The translations under genes were made by a program, and so were the position numbers. Below are positions 1 through 8,239 of a stretch of DNA of 10,472 bases, piece by piece. The stretch covers positions 1-10,472 of the forward strand of contig CALEMZ010000290.1 in NCBI GenBank assembly GCA_937910975.1, in the 5' to 3' direction. The notes beneath the pieces were generated by a model. The model was not told the DNA's origin, ran no database searches, and was given only the letters and a program-made list of their open reading frames with translations. Every line of letters starts with the position of its first letter. The stretch's first letter is position 1. Source of the DNA: an uncultured Pseudorhodobacter sp. GTDB lineage: Bacteria; Pseudomonadota; Alphaproteobacteria; Rhodobacterales; Rhodobacteraceae.

Positions 1-3000
1 GCTGGCAGCGGATCCGCCACCATCAGCCGCGCCTCGGCGGTCCCGAATGGCACCGCCTCCAGCACCACAACCAGCCGCGCCCCCGCTGCAACACCATTCG
101 CCAGTGACACCGGAACGCCAGCATCCGTGAAATAGCTGCGCGTGATGGCATAGCCATTGCCGATTGCAGGCCCCGGCACGTCTGGCACGCCATAAGCCGT
201 CAGTGTCAGGGTCGTGGGTTTGCCCGAGCCGTTCACCACCGCCACCGGCTGCGCATCCCCCGCCCTCAGCACCCGCACCAACAGCCCATCGACCGCCGCA
301 CCGTTCAGCGTAATGCCCTCGGTTCCGGGCCTGTCAATCAGCGCATTGGCCGCGAGCAGCGTCCATGTCGCCTCCTGCGTTGAAAGGCTGCGCCCCCCCG
401 GCCGCAAGGCCACGGCCAGCGCTTCACGGTCCAGCACATCGGACCCGGCCTCCACCGCCAGCGTCAGCACCGCCGCCACATCGCGGCGGCTGGTGCCATA
501 ATCGGTGCGATAAATCTGCGCTTCATCCAGGCTCTGGTAAGCCGCAATCCGCGCGCCCGCCTTGGCAAACATTGCATCCGCCCGCCGCTGGTCGCCATAG
601 CTGGCCAGCGCCGCCCCCAATTGTGCCTGCGCAATCGGCGTGGCAAAGGCATCGGCCTTCACATCAGCGTAATAGCGCAAATCGCCGATTGAGGCCGCGC
701 CTTCGCGCGCCAGAACCATCAGCGCATAGGCCAGCGCCTCACCACCCTCATCGAAGTCGGCGGTATAGTTCACACGGTTGCGCAAATTGTCCAAGGCCGA
801 GCGGAAAGCGGTACCCGGAACATCGTGGCCCTGCGCCCGCGCGCGGCTCAGGAAATCGGTCACATAAGCATCAAGCCATGCATCGCCCTGATCCGGCCTC
901 CAAAGGCCAAACCCACCTTCCGAGGATTGATTGGTCAGCACCTCCGCCACAGCTTGGGAAATCCGGGTGCTGATATTCTCTGCCCCCTTCAACTGCATCG
1001 CCTGCGCCACCTGATCAAAGTAAATCAACGGCAACGCGCGTGAGGTAATCTGCTCGGTGCAGCCGTAAGGATAGCGATCCAAAGCTGCCAGCAGCCCCGG
1101 CGCATCCAGCCGCGCAATCGGCCCCACGGCCATGGTGGCCAACCCCGAGCCCGGCGCAAACCCATCAAACGCCACCTGATCCAGCGTAAACGTCGCCCCC
1201 GCCGCCAAATCCAGCCGCGTCGTGCGCGCCACCTCCGGGTCATTGCGCTGCACCGGAATCGTCAGCGTTTTCAAAAGCTGCCGCCCATCCGGCGTGGTCA
1301 GCCCCACCGTGATGGTCTGCAAGCCCTCATCCCCGGCAATCAGCGGCACCAAAAACACAGCCTTGCCCTGCACGGCCAGATCAAACCCCGAAGGCACATC
1401 ACCAAGTCGCATTCCGGCAGCCGTCACATCCAGCCCCATCCGGCCCGCAGGCCCCTTGGCATGCACCACCTCCAGCAACAAACGGCTCTCGTCTCCCGGC
1501 GCCATGAAGCGCGGCACGCTTGCCGTCACCACCACCGGGTCACGCACTAGCACATCGGCCTCTGCCTGCCCCACACCGCCGGACGACCAGACAACCGCCA
1601 TCACCCGCACCGTGCCGTTGAAAGACGGCATGTCAAACGTGGTGCGGGCATAACCATCCGCGCCCACAACCACCGGCCCGGTGAAATAGGCCACCAGCTC
1701 TTCTGTCGGGGGCGGGGCCTCCAGCCGGGCCTGTGCGGCACTATCCCCGCCCGAACGCACCACCCCCGGCGCGCCATTCAGCCCGTCAATCAACCGCCCG
1801 TAAATGTCGCGGATGCCAACACCCAGCTTGCGCTGGCCAAAATAATGCCCCTTCGGATCGGGCGATGCGAAAGAGGTCAGGTTCAAAATCCCCACATCCA
1901 CCGCCGCAATTGTGGCATAGGCGGTATCGCCCGCTGCCACGCCTTCCAGTTTCACGGCAACCTCCATCGGGCCGCGCGGCGCCACTTCCGCCGCGACTTC
2001 CACCACAGCGCTCAGCGCCTTTGCGCCGGGGTCGATGCTGGCATGGGCAAGGCCCAAGGCCCGCGCCGGGTTACGCCCCGCCGCCACATCCATCGGTCGC
2101 AGAACGGAGGCAGTCACATAAACCCCCGCACCCCATTCCGCCGTCACCTCCAGCGGGATCACGTTCTCGCCTTGCGCGACCTCCACCATTTTCATCGTCA
2201 CCAACCGATTGGACAAAACCGAGATCAGCGCAGTCCCCGCAGCCCTCGGCACAATGCGCAACTGCGCCACATCGCCCGGCTTATAGGCGGGTTGGTCCAG
2301 CGAAAGTTCTAGCGTATCGGGCGTGCTCGTCACATCCGCAGGCGCATACCACCCGGCATAAAACTGCTGCGTGGTCGCGGCAGCGCCGCCATCGGCCTGC
2401 TCCACGCTCAACTCATACTGCCCCCAGGTCACCGCGCCAGAAATCTCCAGCGGTGCAGCCCCAAGGTCGGCGCGGCCATCCGCCACCCGCTCGCGGCTGG
2501 TCACAGGTTCCCAATACCAGCTGCCATATTCCTGATACCACTGATACCGCGTCTCGATCCGCGACAGCTCCCACGTCACAGCCATCGGCACCGCGACCTC
2601 ATTCGGCCCTACGGCCAACACCGAAAAGCGCGCATCCGCGCCTTCGCCAACCACGCCGTCAAACAGCGGCTTCACGCCAATCATCGCAGCGGCAGGCTGC
2701 AAAGTGCGCGTCAAGCGCCGCTCCACCGGGCGGCCCGACCCTTCGGCAACCCGCGCCACCACGACCATCTCCAAAGGCCGCGCCGGATCATCGGCCTCAG
2801 GCATGCTCAGCGCAAAGACCGCGTGGCCCTCACCATCCGTCACCTGCCCGCCAAAGCCTTCGATCCGGGTGTTGAACGGCTCATCCTCGCGGCCAAACTG
2901 ATAGCCGGGGAACTTCGCCAAACCCTTGGCCGCGCGCAAAATCACATCGCCCTCAATCGCAAGATCAGCCCCCGGCGCACCGAACAGATATTTCGCCTCC

Positions 3001-5183
3001 AGCACCATTTCCGGCGCATCGCCCAGACGTAGCGCGCCATCAGGCAGCGCCAGCGTGAAATCAATCCGCTCCGGCAAGAAATCTTCGACAAGGAAAGTTT
3101 TCGCCGCCAAGGGTGCGGCCTCAAGATCGGCCCGCAACTCCAGCCGCCACAGCCCACGCGGGGCGCTTCCGGCAATCGGCAAGGCAAACACATGCCCGCC
3201 TCCGCCTGCATCCTCGGCGCGCGCACGGCTATATTCCACCCCGTCGGGGCGCTTCACAATTGCGGTCAGGGCAAGGCCTTCAATCGCCGCCGCTTCCGTA
3301 TTCCGCGTCAGTGCCGCGACATAAACCGTTTCCCCAGCCCGGTACGCGCCGCGATCCGTGGTGACAAACACATCAATCGGCGGCGCTGACTCACGCCCCT
3401 CCACGCCCCGGTCCGAAAGATCAAACTCCGGGTCGGTCAAGGACAGGAAGGCCATATCCGCCTCGCCCTCCTTGGCCACCAACATCGCGGGGGCAAGGCC
3501 ACCCATGCCGCGCGTCAAGGCGGCAGGAAACACCGCGTAACCCTGCGCATCGGTCTGCACCGTGCCCAATATTTCATTGCTGCGGCTCAGCAACTCCACC
3601 GAAACCCCCGGCTTTGCGCCCGCCGAACCAAGGCTGCGCACCACCACATGCAAACCGTCAATCCCGCTTAAGCTGCTAATCCCAAGGTCAGAAACAACAA
3701 ACCACTGCCACGCCGGGGCCAGCTCATCGCTACTCCGCCCCGGTATCTGCGCGCGCAACGCGAAAATCCCTGCGCCTTGGCCCGCCAAAGCCTCGGCCAT
3801 CGGCAAGCGCGTAACCATATCGCGGTTCACCTCCACCGCGAGATCAGCCTCGCCCTTCCAAATCTGCGCACCGACACCGCGCGCAAAATCATCCTCGCGC
3901 CAATAGGGCATCGGCTCACCGAAATAATCACCCTGAATGGCCCGCAGGATGTTGCGATCTGTCACCCGAAACAGCGTCAAATCCACCTTCGCGGCATTCA
4001 CCGATTCGACCGGAAGTGCTGCACCTTCGCCAACCTTCGGCAATACATAAGCCCGCCCCGCAAAGCGCACCGCAGGCGAGCGGTCGCGTACATAAGCGGT
4101 GATCGTCACTGGCTTCAACGTCACCTGCCCATCCGCCGCCGGAATGCCCGCGCGGAAAGTCAGCGTGTGGCGCGCGCCATGGCTCACGCCGTCCACGCAC
4201 AGCATCGCATCGCCCGCGCGCTCCACCGTCAGGCCCGGCGCATCCATCTGCACGAACTTCTCAAAATCCACGCCCGTCTTTGCCAATTGGTCGGAAAACT
4301 GCGCGCAGATCCTTGGGCGCGCAGAATCCGATTGCACGTCATGCTCTGTCACCCGAAACCCGTATTTCGCAATCGCATTGTCGAGCGCCATTTCGGTGTC
4401 GTCGCGCGGTTGCACCTCTTGCGCCAAACGCAAAGCAGGCACCATATCGCGCCCACGGCCCCGCGCTTCCAACAATTCCGCCATCTCTGCCAACAGCGTG
4501 TGGCGCATCCCCGGATTGCCCGTGCGCAGATAACCGTTGATCGTGGCCAGAAACGCCCGCGCCTCCAACTCTTGGCGCGCATTTTCATCCCGGCGCGCCG
4601 CCGCTTTCAGCAATCGCGCGTATTCCACCCAATCGGCCGCCGCATCAGTGATGTTCAGCGCCGCACCCACAAAGGCGCTGGCCCGCAACAGATTGCCGTT
4701 GGCCTCCTGCGCCGCGGCTGCTGCCAAATGCTCCTGCGCGCTCCACGGCCCGGTCAGATGCCGTGCGGCCAACCCTTCGGCCAGATCCCGCGCACCCGAA
4801 AGGTCGTCGGGCCGCAAAAACGCCAAATCCGCAGCCCGCGCCGTGGCAATCGCACCCACGCCGGGCGCCGACGTCACCACATAGGCCGAAAACGCCCCGG
4901 CATAATCGGCAGGCGGACCGGGGTTTTCCTTCAGAAAACACGAGCCATTGCGCGCATTGAAGGTAAAGGCCGTGCAGGAATTGTTGGACAAACAGGCCTT
5001 CTGGCAGGCCTCCAGCACAGTATTGAACATCGAGGCAATATCGCCCCCCGGCAAATCAGCGTCCCGCGTCATCACAAAGCGCTTTTCAGGCACCAACTCC
5101 TGCGCCACAGCCGCGCCGGGCAGGGCAACCGCCAAAAGGCTGGCCAATACCGCCCCAAAACCAAACCGTTTGAAATGCATCAT
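1..5183 (-). CDS. Alpha-2-macroglobulin family protein with N-terminal PAN-like domain (3' end outside window)
   Basis: This is a periplasmic protease-trapping protein of the bacterial alpha-2-macroglobulin family. About 1,727 residues are visible without a stop or frameshift. Residues 1-27 form a signal peptide (basic start, hydrophobic core, Ala-Val-Ala before Gln28) with no lipobox cysteine, so the product should be soluble, unlike lipoprotein YfhM of E. coli. Cysteines 60, 64, 70 and 82 fit a PAN/apple-like domain. Cys293 and Cys329 may form a disulfide. A macroglobulin domain starts near residue 608 (TTDRGAYRAGETVYV), a bait-region-type domain lies around 965-1030, and the A2M domain around 1150-1240 (VRDPVVVTASVPRF). 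The thioester motif YPYGCTEQ has Cys1375 and Gln1378, followed by the thioester helical domain. The visible end (RLMVADPLP) resembles the family's C-terminal receptor-like domain, so probably only about 100 residues are missing. The first of two adjacent ATGs is preferred because AGGA sits 8 bases upstream. Family known; target protease unknown. Confidence 0.95.
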   Translation of the reverse strand, partial: MMHFKRFGFGAVLASLLAVALPGAAVAQELVPEKRFVMTRDADLPGGDIASMFNTVLEACQKACLSNNSCTAFTFNARNGSCFLKENPGPPADYAGAFSAYVVTSAPGVGAIATARAADLAFLRPDDLSGARDLAEGLAARHLTGPWSAQEHLAAAAAQEANGNLLRASAFVGAALNITDAAADWVEYARLLKAAARRDENARQELEARAFLATINGYLRTGNPGMRHTLLAEMAELLEARGRGRDMVPALRLAQEVQPRDDTEMALDNAIAKYGFRVTEHDVQSDSARPRICAQFSDQLAKTGVDFEKFVQMDAPGLTVERAGDAMLCVDGVSHGARHTLTFRAGIPAADGQVTLKPVTITAYVRDRSPAVRFAGRAYVLPKVGEGAALPVESVNAAKVDLTLFRVTDRNILRAIQGDYFGEPMPYWREDDFARGVGAQIWKGEADLAVEVNRDMVTRLPMAEALAGQGAGIFALRAQIPGRSSDELAPAWQWFVVSDLGISSLSGIDGLHVVVRSLGSAGAKPGVSVELLSRSNEILGTVQTDAQGYAVFPAALTRGMGGLAPAMLVAKEGEADMAFLSLTDPEFDLSDRGVEGRESAPPIDVFVTTDRGAYRAGETVYVAALTRNTEAAAIEGLALTAIVKRPDGVEYSRARAEDAGGGGHVFALPIAGSAPRGLWRLELRADLEAAPLAAKTFLVEDFLPERIDFTLALPDGALRLGDAPEMVLEAKYLFGAPGADLAIEGDVILRAAKGLAKFPGYQFGREDEPFNTRIEGFGGQVTDGEGHAVFALSMPEADDPARPLEMVVVARVAEGSGRPVERRLTRTLQPAAAMIGVKPLFDGVVGEGADARFSVLAVGPNEVAVPMAVTWELSRIETRYQWYQEYGSWYWEPVTSRERVADGRADLGAAPLEISGAVTWGQYELSVEQADGGAAATTQQFYAGWYAPADVTSTPDTLELSLDQPAYKPGDVAQLRIVPRAAGTALISVLSNRLVTMKMVEVAQGENVIPLEVTAEWGAGVYVTASVLRPMDVAAGRNPARALGLAHASIDPGAKALSAVVEVAAEVAPRGPMEVAVKLEGVAAGDTAYATIAAVDVGILNLTSFASPDPKGHYFGQRKLGVGIRDIYGRLIDGLNGAPGVVRSGGDSAAQARLEAPPPTEELVAYFTGPVVVGADGYARTTFDMPSFNGTVRVMAVVWSSGGVGQAEADVLVRDPVVVTASVPRFMAPGDESRLLLEVVHAKGPAGRMGLDVTAAGMRLGDVPSGFDLAVQGKAVFLVPLIAGDEGLQTITVGLTTPDGRQLLKTLTIPVQRNDPEVARTTRLDLAAGATFTLDQVAFDGFAPGSGLATMAVGPIARLDAPGLLAALDRYPYGCTEQITSRALPLIYFDQVAQAMQLKGAENISTRISQAVAEVLTNQSSEGGFGLWRPDQGDAWLDAYVTDFLSRARAQGHDVPGTAFRSALDNLRNRVNYTADFDEGGEALAYALMVLAREGAASIGDLRYYADVKADAFATPIAQAQLGAALASYGDQRRADAMFAKAGARIAAYQSLDEAQIYRTDYGTSRRDVAAVLTLAVEAGSDVLDREALAVALRPGGRSLSTQEATWTLLAANALIDRPGTEGITLNGAAVDGLLVRVLRAGDAQPVAVVNGSGKPTTLTLTAYGVPDVPGPAIGNGYAITRSYFTDAGVPVSLANGVAAGARLVVVLEAVPFGTAEARLMVADPLP

Positions 5184-5189
5184 GATAGA

Positions 5190-5198
5190 TTTCCTCTC
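5190..5198 (-). promoter_or_regulatory. Ribosome binding site of the macroglobulin gene
   Basis: On the minus strand this reads GAGAGGAAA. Its AGGA core is 8 bases from the ATG at 5183 and 11 bases from the second ATG at 5180, which favours the first as start codon. Confidence 0.7.
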
Positions 5199-5337
5199 GC
5201 CATCGCCTGCCCTGACAGCCCGCTCTGCGTACCGGAGGAACCCCTCTTCGCATGAAGCCGACGGCCCACAATCTCACCCCAAGCCTGCCACGACCCGCCC
5301 GCCAAAGGCAAGGTTACTGCCCTAAACCGCAACTACA

Positions 5338-5352
5338 TTAACCATCGCTTCA
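5338..5352 (+). promoter_or_regulatory. Candidate CtrA-type binding site in the divergent spacer
   Basis: The sequence TTAACCATCGCTTCA matches the alphaproteobacterial CtrA box TTAA-N7-TTAA at 7 of 8 defined bases, and its first eight bases equal the known CtrA half-site TTAACCAT. It lies about 70 bases before the kinase start and about 155 bases before the macroglobulin start, so it could act on either gene. No convincing -35/-10 pair was found for either direction. A chance match is possible; regulation by CtrA is inference. Confidence 0.35.
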
Positions 5353-5405
5353 TCTTGTTCGCTCAATGTCGCCAAAGGTCGGGGCAGAACGCACCGCATT
5401 TCCGC

Positions 5406-5409
5406 AGGA
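5406..5409 (+). promoter_or_regulatory. Weak ribosome binding site favouring the GTG start of the kinase
   Basis: AGGA lies 11 bases before the GTG at 5421. The alternative ATG at 5436 has no purine-rich site at proper distance, and an in-frame TAA at 5415-5417 rules out any earlier start. Confidence 0.45.
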
Positions 5410-5420
5410 CGCAATAAGCA

Positions 5421-7997
5421 GTGGTTGGCGCATCTATGGATATAGTAGACAGGTTGGCAAGTGAGCGGCGAAAAAGGCTTGCCGCCGAGCGCTTGCTTGA
5501 ACAAAAGCAACGTGAACTCTTCGCCGCCAATGAAAAGCTGGCGCTCCACGCACGCAATCTGTCTGATCAGATCGTCGAACAGCGCCACGTCACCAAGGCC
5601 GCTTTGACGGAGGCGCAAACCCTCAAGGGCCAGAACTCCCGCTTTCTCGCAGATCTGGAGGCGGCGCATACCAGCGCTGTCATCTCCGAACGCCGCCTAC
5701 GTGACTCGGTTAATGCGCTACATGGCGGCTTTGCCGTGTTTGATCCCGATCAAAAGCTCTTGATTGCCAATCACGCCTATCTCAATCCCTATCTCAAGTA
5801 TAATGTCGGCCCCGGCACGCCCTATGCTGAAATCCTGAGACTCGCGGCAGAAGAAGGGATGGTCGATATCGGTGATACCGAACCTGCCGATTGGATCGCC
5901 CGCATGCTCGCCCGATGGGACGGCGACCAGATTGAGCCAGAGGTGGTCCAGACCGCCAGCGGTCAATGGATCCGCCTTGTGGACCGACGCGCGCGCGATG
6001 GCGATATGGTCTGCGTTGTGCTTAATATCACCGAACAAATGCGCATCTGGGCCGCGCTAGAGGCAATCCCCGACGGTTTCGTACTGTTTGACCGCGATGA
6101 CAAGCTTTTGGCCTGCAACCAGCGCTACCGCGAGATCTATCATCAAAGCGCCGAAGCCATGGTGCCGGGCGCCCGGTTCGAAGATATCCTGCGCTTCGGC
6201 ATTGAAAACGGCCAGTATAAAGAAGCCCTCGGACGTGAGGAGGAGTGGCTGCGCGAACGGGTGGACCGCCATCAGGACCCCAGAACCATTCTGGAACAGG
6301 AGCTTTCCGATGGCACATGGCTGCGCGTGCACGAACAACCCACCCCCGACGGTGGTCGCGTCGGCCTGCGCGTCGATATCACCCACCAAAAGGAACAACA
6401 GGCCGCTCTGGATGAGGCCCGCAAAGCCGCCGAGGCCGCCAATCGCGCCAAATCCGCCTTCCTGGCCAATATGAGCCATGAAATCAGAACCCCGATGAAC
6501 GGCGTTGTCGGCATGGCCGAATTGCTCTGCGATACCGGGTTGAACGAAGAACAACGGCTTTTCGCCGAGACCATCCGCTCCTCCGGCGAGGCGCTTCTGG
6601 TCATCATCAATGATATTCTGGACTATTCAAAGATCGAGGCGGAGCGTCTGACGCTTAACCCCGAACCATTTGATCTGGAACGTCTGATCCATGAAATTGC
6701 AATGCTGCTGCAACCCAGCGCCCGCGAGCGTGGCCTCGATCTGATGATCGATTTTGATATGTTCCTCCCCACCCGTTTCATCGGCGATGCAGGTCGGCTG
6801 CGGCAGGTGCTGACAAACCTCGTCGGTAATGCGGTGAAGTTCACCGAGAGTGGCCATGTTCTGATCCGCATCGTCGGGATTGAGACCGAGCCCGGCAACC
6901 AACAGCTTCACATATCGGTCGAAGATACCGGCATCGGTATCCCCGCCGATCAACTCGACCATATATTCGGCGAGTTCAATCAGGTGGAATCGGCGGCAAA
7001 CCGCAAGTTCGAAGGCACCGGCCTTGGTCTTGCCATCACCCGACAACTGATCGAACGCATGGGCGGAGAAGTTTGGGTCGATAGCGAATATGGCAAAGGT
7101 TCATGCTTTGGCTTCCGCGTTTCCCTGCCCGTGGCCGAAGATCAAATTGCGACGCAAGTGCCTGTCACCTTGAAACGCGCGCTTGTGGTGGATGATCAGT
7201 TCATCAACCGCACCATTCTGGAACGCCAACTCGTCACCTGCGGCATGGAGGTTAAACTCTGCCGTTCTGGCGCGGATGTTCTGACCGAACTGGCACAAGA
7301 CAGCGCCTATGACGTACTGATCACCGACCATGAAATGCCCGAAATGAACGGGTTGCAACTGGCCGAGAAAGTGCGCGAGGCTGGGCACTCCCTGCCGATT
7401 GTGCTGTTCTCCTCCAACCCCGCCGCCGCGCGCGATGGGGCCGGGGCCACACATCTTGCCGCAGTGATGCAAAAGCCGCTTCTGCGCTCCGAGCTTTACC
7501 GCCGCCTGCGCGATCTCACCGCGCCTCCGTCAGCCGCTCCGCACCCCGCATCACCACGCCCAGCGGATCCCGGCACACGTCGTCTGATGCGCGTCCTCGC
7601 CGCCGAAGACAATCGCACCAATCAGCTCGTCTTCCGCAAAATGGTCAAAGACATGCAAATTGAGCTGACCTTCGCCAACAACGGGCATGAGGCGGTGGAT
7701 CTGTTTAAGAGCTTCCAACCCGATCTGATCTTTATGGATATTTCCATGCCGGAAATGGATGGCAAAACCGCCGCCCTCGCCATTCGCGCCCTTGAACAGG
7801 GCAAAGGTAACCACGTCCCCATCGTCGCGCTCACCGCCCATGCGATGGAGGGTGATGATACTTCCATCCTCGCCTCCGGGATCGACAAATACCTTACCAA
7901 ACCCTTGCGCAAAACAGCGATAGCCAGCGCGCTCATGTCCCATCGACCGGCAGGGGTCTTGCCCATCATCGAAGATCAAACCGCCAACGTCGCCTGA
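5421..7997 (+). CDS. Cytoplasmic hybrid sensor histidine kinase, PAS-PAS-HisKA-HATPase-REC-REC
   Basis: An 858-residue hybrid kinase that autophosphorylates on histidine and passes phosphate to its own receiver domains. Residues 8-93 are a charged predicted coiled coil. Two related PAS domains of the PAS_7 type follow at about 95-207 (GGFAVFDPDQKLLIANHAYL) and 209-325 (DGFVLFDRDDKLLACNQRYR). The HisKA H-box is ANMSHEIRTPMN with His353. The ATPase domain has the N-box (Asn466, Asn470), DTGIG at 502-506 and GTGLGL at 532-537. Receiver 1 has Asp591/Asp592, acceptor Asp636 and Lys685; receiver 2 has Glu729/Asp730, acceptor Asp773 and Lys827. Both look catalytically complete. There is no signal peptide, membrane segment or HPt domain, so it should sense an internal signal and need a separate phosphotransfer protein. 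GTG is taken as start; an ATG at 5436 would shorten it by five residues. No neighbouring regulator gene is visible, and the signal and output are unknown. Confidence 0.95.
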   Translation: MVGASMDIVDRLASERRKRLAAERLLEQKQRELFAANEKLALHARNLSDQIVEQRHVTKAALTEAQTLKGQNSRFLADLEAAHTSAVISERRLRDSVNALHGGFAVFDPDQKLLIANHAYLNPYLKYNVGPGTPYAEILRLAAEEGMVDIGDTEPADWIARMLARWDGDQIEPEVVQTASGQWIRLVDRRARDGDMVCVVLNITEQMRIWAALEAIPDGFVLFDRDDKLLACNQRYREIYHQSAEAMVPGARFEDILRFGIENGQYKEALGREEEWLRERVDRHQDPRTILEQELSDGTWLRVHEQPTPDGGRVGLRVDITHQKEQQAALDEARKAAEAANRAKSAFLANMSHEIRTPMNGVVGMAELLCDTGLNEEQRLFAETIRSSGEALLVIINDILDYSKIEAERLTLNPEPFDLERLIHEIAMLLQPSARERGLDLMIDFDMFLPTRFIGDAGRLRQVLTNLVGNAVKFTESGHVLIRIVGIETEPGNQQLHISVEDTGIGIPADQLDHIFGEFNQVESAANRKFEGTGLGLAITRQLIERMGGEVWVDSEYGKGSCFGFRVSLPVAEDQIATQVPVTLKRALVVDDQFINRTILERQLVTCGMEVKLCRSGADVLTELAQDSAYDVLITDHEMPEMNGLQLAEKVREAGHSLPIVLFSSNPAAARDGAGATHLAAVMQKPLLRSELYRRLRDLTAPPSAAPHPASPRPADPGTRRLMRVLAAEDNRTNQLVFRKMVKDMQIELTFANNGHEAVDLFKSFQPDLIFMDISMPEMDGKTAALAIRALEQGKGNHVPIVALTAHAMEGDDTSILASGIDKYLTKPLRKTAIASALMSHRPAGVLPIIEDQTANVA

Positions 7998-8070
7998 ACC
8001 CACAATAAAGCGCGCTCCCTGTCCTGCCAAATGCCGCGCCGCTCATCCCGCCCATACCCCCCGTTCTCTT

Positions 8071-8107
8071 TGGAAAAAATATCCGGGGGTCCAGGGCAGC
8101 GCCCCGG
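8071..8107 (-). terminator. GC-rich hairpin with T tract; terminator-like intergenic element
   Basis: CCGGGG at 8083-8088 pairs with CCCCGG at 8102-8107; an alternative inner hairpin pairs GGGC 8094-8097 with GCCC 8101-8104. Read on the minus strand the hairpin is followed by ATATTTTTTCC, which is terminator-like. No minus-strand gene ends here, because the helicase has its own terminator 160 bases earlier. From memory, similar elements (a hairpin rich in runs of G and C next to a TATTTTT run) recur between genes in Rhodobacteraceae, so it may be a copy of a dispersed repeat. It may act as a backstop terminator or as a plain hairpin end for the kinase transcript. Confidence 0.45.
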
Positions 8108-8239
8108 CCGTCAGCCAATAGAATATTTCAGGTTCGCGTTAGACATGGCAGATCAGAGCGCGCGCCCAAAATCAGCTTTCTGTTGATGGATAGGCAAAGA
8201 GCTCTGTTCCGATCTTAACCCGAAACGCCGTTTGCGCCC

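Noticed and set aside
1733..2875. Plus-strand ORF of 380 residues
   Set aside because: Antisense to the macroglobulin gene; the translation is Pro/Arg/Ser-rich low complexity with no domain, a by-product of GC-rich codons in the real frame.
3777..5255. Plus-strand ORF of 492 residues
   Set aside because: Antisense to the N-terminal half of the macroglobulin gene; Arg/His-rich nonsense composition, and the opposite strand shows signal peptide and recognised domains.
5353..5380. TTGTTC as a -35 box for the kinase
   Set aside because: No acceptable -10 hexamer lies 16-18 bases downstream.
5322..5669. Minus-strand ORF of 115 residues reaching into the divergent spacer
   Set aside because: Mostly antisense to the kinase coiled coil; composition is unremarkable and no domain is recognised.
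6057..6554. Minus-strand ORF of 165 residues, and others of 106-159 residues between 5718 and 8030
   Set aside because: All lie opposite the hybrid kinase, whose frame carries every expected catalytic motif; no ribosome binding site or family match seen.
8223..8233. AAACGCCGTTT palindrome as an operator
   Set aside because: Only five base pairs per arm with a one-base centre, far from any gene start in a convergent spacer; likely chance.
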